Assembly (NCBI RefSeq): GCF_914271485.1
Contig: NZ_CAJZAG010000005.1
Span: 186,001-250,000 of the forward strand
Length of the DNA stretch: 64,000 nucleotides
Direction of reading: 5' to 3'
DNA from: Cupriavidus pampae
Lineage (GTDB): Bacteria; Pseudomonadota; Gammaproteobacteria; Burkholderiales; Burkholderiaceae
Positions 59,924-64,000 of the stretch are shown piece after piece (within the stretch, counting starts at the first letter, position 1; each line of letters opens with the position of its first letter). Under the pieces are notes generated by a model. The model was not told where the DNA came from, searched no databases, and worked only from the letters and a program-made list of their open reading frames with translations. The position numbers and the translations under genes are program-made.

Positions 59924-61018
59924 ATGCCTGAATCCGTTTCAACCGAACGACAGCTGATCGCGCGCTTCATCGAAGCGCTGTGCGAACTTCCCGACGTACG
60001 GGCGGACGTCGGCCGGACGGACCCTGCTGCAGGTTCCGGCGACCGAGGGTACGACGCCCGCATTGATCTGCACGTAGCGGAAAAGTCCTTCGTCGTACTG
60101 CTTGAAGAAAAGAAAGCCGTCTTCCCACGTGATGTCCGCGAGCTCATCTGGAAATTTCGGGGGGTCATCCACAACTGGGCAACCGAGCATGGAAATGAAC
60201 CCTTGACGCTGCTCGTAGCGGAGTCCATTTCACCCGGCGCGAAGGAACTGCTCAAGAGCGAGGGCATTGGTTATTACGACAGCGGCGGCAGCCTATACCT
60301 CCCTGCTCCTGGCGCGTACCTCTACATCGACAGGCCAGCACCCAAGGCATGGACTAAATCCTTTCAGACGTTGTTTGCCGGGCGACGCGCCCAAGTGCTT
60401 CACGCCCTGTTGGTACAGCATCAGGACTGGCTCGGCGTCACTGAACTGGCACAAAAGGCAACGGTATCGCCCGCCACCGCCTCGGAGGTGCTCACTGAAC
60501 TGGAGCGCTTCGACTGGCTCGAGTCGCGTGGACAAGGCCCTAGCAAAGAACGCCACCTTCGCGAACCCACTACGCTACTGGATTCATGGGCCAAGGAGCT
60601 TGCCGCCATTCGTCAGCCGCCCGTGCCGCGCTACTACGTGCCAGGCGCAAAGGCTGACGCGCTGGCAGAGCGGCTTGGCCGCGCCTTCGACGCTCACGGC
60701 ATCCAATACGCAATCACCCACGAAGCGGCCGCGCAGCGCTATGCGCCGTTTCTTTCCCACGTGTCCCAAGTACGCGCGCGCGTACTAACCGATGCGAACT
60801 TCGATGCCGCAATGGGCGACTTGGACGCACGTGTCGTTTACGAGGGCGCCAACTTGGGCATCATCGAAGCCAAGTCCGCCGGCGAACTGTTGTTCCGCGA
60901 GCAGAAGGATGGCCTGTGGCTGGCCAGCTCCATTCAGATCTACCTCGATCTGCTGCGCGGCGAAGGCCGCTCCAAGGAAATGGCTGAGCACTTCCGCAAA
61001 GAAAGGATCGGATTCTGA
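59924..61018 (+). CDS. AbiEi-like antitoxin/regulator with extra N-terminal domain
   Basis: This 364-residue protein has three visible parts. Residues about 1-115 show DARIDLHVAEKSFVVLLEEKKAVFPRDVREL, a PD-(D/E)xK-like pattern (Asp, then E-x-K), although a nuclease is not proven. Residues about 150-225 form a winged HTH (GVTELAQKATVSPATASEVLTELERFDWLE). Residues about 235-364 resemble the AbiEi C-terminal domain (VRARVLTDANFDAAMGDLDARVVYEG). AbiEi proteins are usually near 200 residues, so the N-terminal part is extra. It overlaps the partner gene (ATG inside the stop) and probably represses its own promoter. Confidence 0.75.
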   Translation: MPESVSTERQLIARFIEALCELPDVRADVGRTDPAAGSGDRGYDARIDLHVAEKSFVVLLEEKKAVFPRDVRELIWKFRGVIHNWATEHGNEPLTLLVAESISPGAKELLKSEGIGYYDSGGSLYLPAPGAYLYIDRPAPKAWTKSFQTLFAGRRAQVLHALLVQHQDWLGVTELAQKATVSPATASEVLTELERFDWLESRGQGPSKERHLREPTTLLDSWAKELAAIRQPPVPRYYVPGAKADALAERLGRAFDAHGIQYAITHEAAAQRYAPFLSHVSQVRARVLTDANFDAAMGDLDARVVYEGANLGIIEAKSAGELLFREQKDGLWLASSIQIYLDLLRGEGRSKEMAEHFRKERIGF

Positions 61019-61929
61019 TGGCCAAGCCTGCAACGCTCGACGGTTACAGCGACCCGTACACGGTGGATTGCGAGCGCGTTCTCGTGACGCTATTGCGCGG
61101 CCTCGGGCCTTGGAAGGATTCGGTCTATCTGGTCGGTGGGCTCACACCGCGGTATCTCGTCGCCGCGCGGCCGCCTGCGGTTCCCGCGCACGCGGGCACG
61201 CTGGACGTGGACATTGTGATTGACCTGCAGATCCTGGCCGACACCGAGGCGTATCACACGCTGGAGGACAACCTCAAGAAGATGGGCTTCGAGCGCGCCG
61301 AGAACAAATTTGGAACGAAGCTATCGTGGCGTTGGCAGACTCGCACTGAACACGGTGCGCTGATGATCCTGGAACTACTGGCTGACGCGCCGGAGCTCGC
61401 CGGCGGCAAGGTCCAGCCTCTGCCGACCGAGGGGACGATCTCGGCCCTGAACATCCCACATTCGTCGATCGTGTTCGACCTGCATCAGGTCACGGAAATT
61501 CAGGCGGAATTGCTGGGCGACAACGGCGTAGCCACCGAGAAGATCAAGCATGCCAATCTCGTCAGCTTCACTTGCCTGAAGTCGTTCGCATTCGACCAGC
61601 GATTCGAGCGTAAAGACGCGCACGATCTGATCTATTGCATCGAGCACGCAGCCGAAGGCATCGACGCAGTGGCAGAAGCCTTCAGCAAAGAGCGATCTGG
61701 CAAGCACGGCGCCGTCATCGAGGCTTCGCTGGCAATCCTGCGTAGTCGCTTCGCCAACGATGAGAAAACGGAGGGCTATCGCAAGGATGGCCCCGTTTCG
61801 GTTGCCAAGTTTGAGTTGGGCGAAGGCGATGAGCGCGAGCAACGCGAAGCGCGGGCACTGCGGCAGCGTGAAACCAGCGACGTGATCGAACAACTGCTTG
61901 CGCGAATCGACAAACGCGGAAGAAACTAG
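61018..61929 (+). CDS. Nucleotidyltransferase-fold protein, AbiEii-like toxin candidate
   Basis: This 303-residue protein has the Pol-beta nucleotidyltransferase pattern: GG in VYLVGGLTPRYLV, then DVDIVIDL (two Asp residues as in Gx(n)DxD) and a third acidic segment further on. AbiEii-type toxins carry such a domain and transfer nucleotides to tRNA or to protein targets. The gene starts one base into the partner's stop. Its own stop forms CTAG with the convergent HDAC-like gene. Whether it is toxic is untested here. Length is similar to other AbiEii-like toxins (about 280-320 residues). Confidence 0.75.
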   Translation: MAKPATLDGYSDPYTVDCERVLVTLLRGLGPWKDSVYLVGGLTPRYLVAARPPAVPAHAGTLDVDIVIDLQILADTEAYHTLEDNLKKMGFERAENKFGTKLSWRWQTRTEHGALMILELLADAPELAGGKVQPLPTEGTISALNIPHSSIVFDLHQVTEIQAELLGDNGVATEKIKHANLVSFTCLKSFAFDQRFERKDAHDLIYCIEHAAEGIDAVAEAFSKERSGKHGAVIEASLAILRSRFANDEKTEGYRKDGPVSVAKFELGEGDEREQREARALRQRETSDVIEQLLARIDKRGRN

Positions 61930-63008
61930 GCCGTGGCCGGCACGAAGCCGGAGAGGAATGCCTCGAGCGCGCGCCCGATTGCATCTACCTCGTAGCCGCC
62001 CTCCTGTACTACCACGGTTGGCACGCCAAGCGCATGAATGCGCTCGCCGATGCCGCGATACGCGTCGAGACCCACGCGAAGCACGCTGATAGGGTCGTGC
62101 ACGTAGGTATCGAATCCGAGCGCCAGCACGAGCGCCTGCGGACGATAGTCGCGCAGCGCATCGAGCGCGCCGTCTAGTGCGGCCAGAAAGCCCACGTCGG
62201 CGGTGCCGTGGGGGAGCGGGAAATTCAGGTTGTAGCCGTAGCCCGCACCATGGCCGCGCTCGGTAGCGTAGCCGGTATAGAACGGGTAATAGTTGCTCGG
62301 GTCGGCATGCAGCGAGATGGTCATCACGTCGGAGCGCTGATAGAAGATCTGCTGCGTACCGTCCCCATGATGCGCATCCACGTCGAGCACTGCGACCTTG
62401 TCGAAGCGTTCGAGCAACGTCTGCGCGGCAATAGCCGAATTGTTGACGTAGCAAAAGCCGCTTGCGCGATCCGTGCGCGCGTGATGGCCGGAGGGCCGGC
62501 ATAACGCATAGGCGAGGCCGCCCGCATCGGGCGCCGATACATGCCGTGCCGCCGCCACCGCGCTATGCGCCGACCGTTCGATCGAGCGCCAGCTGTGCGG
62601 GCCCAGCGGGCAGCTCAGATCGCCAAGGTAGTAGCCCGTCTGCGCGATGATATTGTCCGACGGGCACGGCGCGCGCCGCGTCTGATCAATGCGGCCGCTG
62701 TGATAGGGCGAGAGATTCGGCAGCACTTCGATACCGGGCTCCAGCGTCGATGATGCCAGCGCCGTCCAGCGCGTATAGGCCGTGGACAGGAAGTCGAGAT
62801 ACGCCGGACTATGCACCGTCTCCAGTGGCGCGCGCCCGTAGTCCGGCGGCGCGCTGACGGTGATTGCCCGGGCAGCGAGCGCGCGCTGCAGCGCCGCCGC
62901 GCGGGCGGGAACGTCGGTCGGCTCGCACAGCCGGCCGACGCGCATGAATTGCCGGGGCTGATGCAATAACTGGTCATCCGAGAAGAAGGCGCGCATGGTG
63001 GGTGGCAT
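61926..63008 (-). CDS. Histone-deacetylase-family amidohydrolase (acetylpolyamine amidohydrolase-like)
   Basis: This protein of about 360 residues has the zinc-dependent deacetylase motifs: RPSGHHARTDRASGFCYVNNSAIAA (catalytic His pair) and VLDVDAHHGDGTQQIFY (Asp and His metal ligands). The C-terminal GGYEVDAIGRAL is also typical. Bacterial members deacetylate acetylpolyamines such as N-acetylputrescine and acetylspermidine. The start is uncertain between ATG 63008 and ATG 62996. It follows a cupin gene by 20 bp and an aminotransferase gene, which supports polyamine or omega-amino-acid catabolism. Confidence 0.9.
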   Translation of the reverse strand: MPPTMRAFFSDDQLLHQPRQFMRVGRLCEPTDVPARAAALQRALAARAITVSAPPDYGRAPLETVHSPAYLDFLSTAYTRWTALASSTLEPGIEVLPNLSPYHSGRIDQTRRAPCPSDNIIAQTGYYLGDLSCPLGPHSWRSIERSAHSAVAAARHVSAPDAGGLAYALCRPSGHHARTDRASGFCYVNNSAIAAQTLLERFDKVAVLDVDAHHGDGTQQIFYQRSDVMTISLHADPSNYYPFYTGYATERGHGAGYGYNLNFPLPHGTADVGFLAALDGALDALRDYRPQALVLALGFDTYVHDPISVLRVGLDAYRGIGERIHALGVPTVVVQEGGYEVDAIGRALEAFLSGFVPATA

Positions 63009-63028
63009 GGTCAATAGGGGTGCGGTCT

Positions 63029-63346
63029 TCACGCGCCGGCTGGCGTAGCGGATGGCGTCTTGAACTCGATCTCGACGAACACGCATTCGCCATCGTGGCC
63101 GTTGATCACGTTGTGCTCGACGCCCGCGGGCCGGTAGTACGCACGGCCGGCGACGAGGTCACTCGTCACCTGTCCCGCCGGCGTTTCCAATAACAGCGGG
63201 CCACTCGTCATCGGCACCACCACGTAGTCGTAACCGTGGCGGTGATGACCGGTTTCCGCGCCGCGCGCGAAGCGCCATTCGGTGACGGTCACGCGTTCGT
63301 TGTCGACCTGCACGGTCGGGACTGCCTGGGGTCGGGTCATCGTCAT
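63029..63346 (-). CDS. Cupin-domain protein
   Basis: This 105-residue single cupin has the metal-site patterns GHHRHGYDYVVVPMTSG (His-x-His with a later Tyr/Glu-like position) and PAGVEHNVING (second His). Such small cupins act as metal-dependent isomerases, sugar- or amine-binding sensors, or dioxygenases. It lies between the class III aminotransferase and the HDAC-like gene on the same strand. Its role in that pathway is unknown. Confidence 0.85.
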   Translation of the reverse strand: MTMTRPQAVPTVQVDNERVTVTEWRFARGAETGHHRHGYDYVVVPMTSGPLLLETPAGQVTSDLVAGRAYYRPAGVEHNVINGHDGECVFVEIEFKTPSATPAGA

Positions 63347-63373
63347 GTCCTGGTTGTGGCCGGTCGAGGCCGC

Positions 63374-64000
63374 TTATCGCGTCAATACGTCTTGGAGGAT
63401 GTCGAGGCCTTCGTTCATCACCGCGTCCGGAATGGTCAGCGGAAACAGGAAGCGGATCACGTTGCCATGCACGCCGCACGAGAGCAGCAGCAGGCCGCGT
63501 TCGAGCGCGCGGTTCTGGACCTCGCGCGTGAACTCGGGATCGGGGCTGCCGTCGGCACGCTGGAACTCCACCGCGACCATCGCGCCGATGCCGCGCACTT
63601 CGGCCATCTGCGGCACGCGCGGCTTCATGCTGTTGAGACGCGTCACCAGCCGCTCGCCGAGCGCGGCGCCACGCGGAATCAGTTGCTCGGATTCCAGCAC
63701 GTCGAGCACCGCCAGCGCGGCCGCCACCGCAAGCGGGTTGCCCGCGTAGGTGCCACCGAGGCCACCTGGCGCGGGCGCATCCATGATCTCGGCGCGACCG
63801 CATACCGCGGACAACGGCATGCCGCCGGCCAGGCTCTTGGCCATCGTGGTCAGGTCGGGCACGACGTCGTAGTGCTCCATCGCGAACAGCTTGCCCGTGC
63901 GCCCGAACCCCGTCTGCACTTCGTCGGCGATCAGCAGGATGCCGTGCTCGTCGCAAACCGCGCGCAGCATGCGCACGAACTCGGGCGGCGCGACGTTGAA
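63374..64000 (-). CDS. Class III PLP aminotransferase (5' end cut by window)
   Basis: The open frame enters from beyond 64000 and reads FNVAPPEFVRMLRAVCDEHGILLIADEVQTGFGRTGKLFAMEHYDVVPDLTTMAKSLAGGMPLSAV to a C-terminal FPLTIPDAVMNEGLDILQDVLTR. The IADEVQTGFGRTG segment and the PLP Lys in TTMAKSLAGGMP mark the omega-amino-acid aminotransferase class (4-aminobutyrate, putrescine or similar). About 209 residues are in the window of a usual length near 430. It is the first visible gene of the cluster with the cupin and HDAC-like genes, consistent with polyamine catabolism. Confidence 0.9.
   Translation of the reverse strand, partial: FNVAPPEFVRMLRAVCDEHGILLIADEVQTGFGRTGKLFAMEHYDVVPDLTTMAKSLAGGMPLSAVCGRAEIMDAPAPGGLGGTYAGNPLAVAAALAVLDVLESEQLIPRGAALGERLVTRLNSMKPRVPQMAEVRGIGAMVAVEFQRADGSPDPEFTREVQNRALERGLLLLSCGVHGNVIRFLFPLTIPDAVMNEGLDILQDVLTR

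Overview
The window is GC-rich, densely packed and has no rRNA, tRNA or CRISPR. It carries three periplasmic tricarboxylate-type (Bug) binding proteins without membrane partners, many LysR regulators beside catabolic operons, and CoA-dependent catabolic genes. Together these point to a beta-proteobacterium of the Burkholderiaceae, most like Cupriavidus/Ralstonia, and probably a secondary replicon or accessory-rich chromosomal segment. The genus is inferred from gene style only.

Layout. (1) 1-5.2 kb: a catabolic operon on the minus strand (SDR, RraA-fold aldolase-like protein, Bug receptor, FMN alpha-hydroxy-acid oxidase cut by the window edge), with a divergent LysR regulator and a glyoxalase-fold gene. 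(2) 5.2-9.8 kb: small hypothetical gene, alpha/beta hydrolase, penicillin-binding protein 1A-type enzyme, ArsB/NhaD-type transporter. (3) 9.8-15.8 kb: acyl-CoA operon (CoA transferase, MaoC hydratase, Bug receptor, two acyl-CoA dehydrogenases) with divergent LysR. (4) 15.9-17.3 kb: GTP cyclohydrolase I followed by a blue-light (BLUF) sensor. (5) 17.5-24.2 kb: polar amino-acid ABC transporter, LysR, and a divergent MFS-creatininase-RidA operon. (6) 24.2-34.2 kb: chaperone-usher fimbrial genes, an unknown protein, and a NarL-type response regulator with a hybrid histidine kinase. (7) 34.4-38.9 kb: DHA2 exporter, isochorismatase-like hydrolase, PIG-L deacetylase, MatC-like carrier. (8) 38.9-45.6 kb: organosulfur acquisition operon with two SfnB-like flavoproteins, a DszA/NtaA-like monooxygenase and a MetQ-MetN-MetI transporter; metQ appears frameshifted near its start. 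(9) 45.7-46.1 kb: palindromic repeats, including a 55-bp tandem array. (10) 46.1-54.2 kb: an argininosuccinate-lyase-like gene divergent from LysR, a three-gene opine-oxidase-like operon, a Bug receptor, and a PuuB-like oxidase. (11) 54.4-59.8 kb: a large protein of unknown function (possible secreted effector), a MocR regulator and a divergent GNAT-azoreductase-AhpD-like operon. (12) 59.8-61.9 kb: an AbiE-like two-gene toxin-antitoxin or defence module whose promoter holds three palindromes. (13) 61.9-64 kb: HDAC/acetylpolyamine-amidohydrolase-like gene, cupin and class III aminotransferase (cut by the window edge), suggesting polyamine or omega-amino-acid catabolism.

The best candidates for something undescribed are the AbiE-like module with its extra N-terminal domain and three-palindrome promoter, the ArgH-like lyase plus opine-oxidase cluster, the large unknown protein at 54.4 kb, the folE-BLUF pair, and the composite palindromic repeats.
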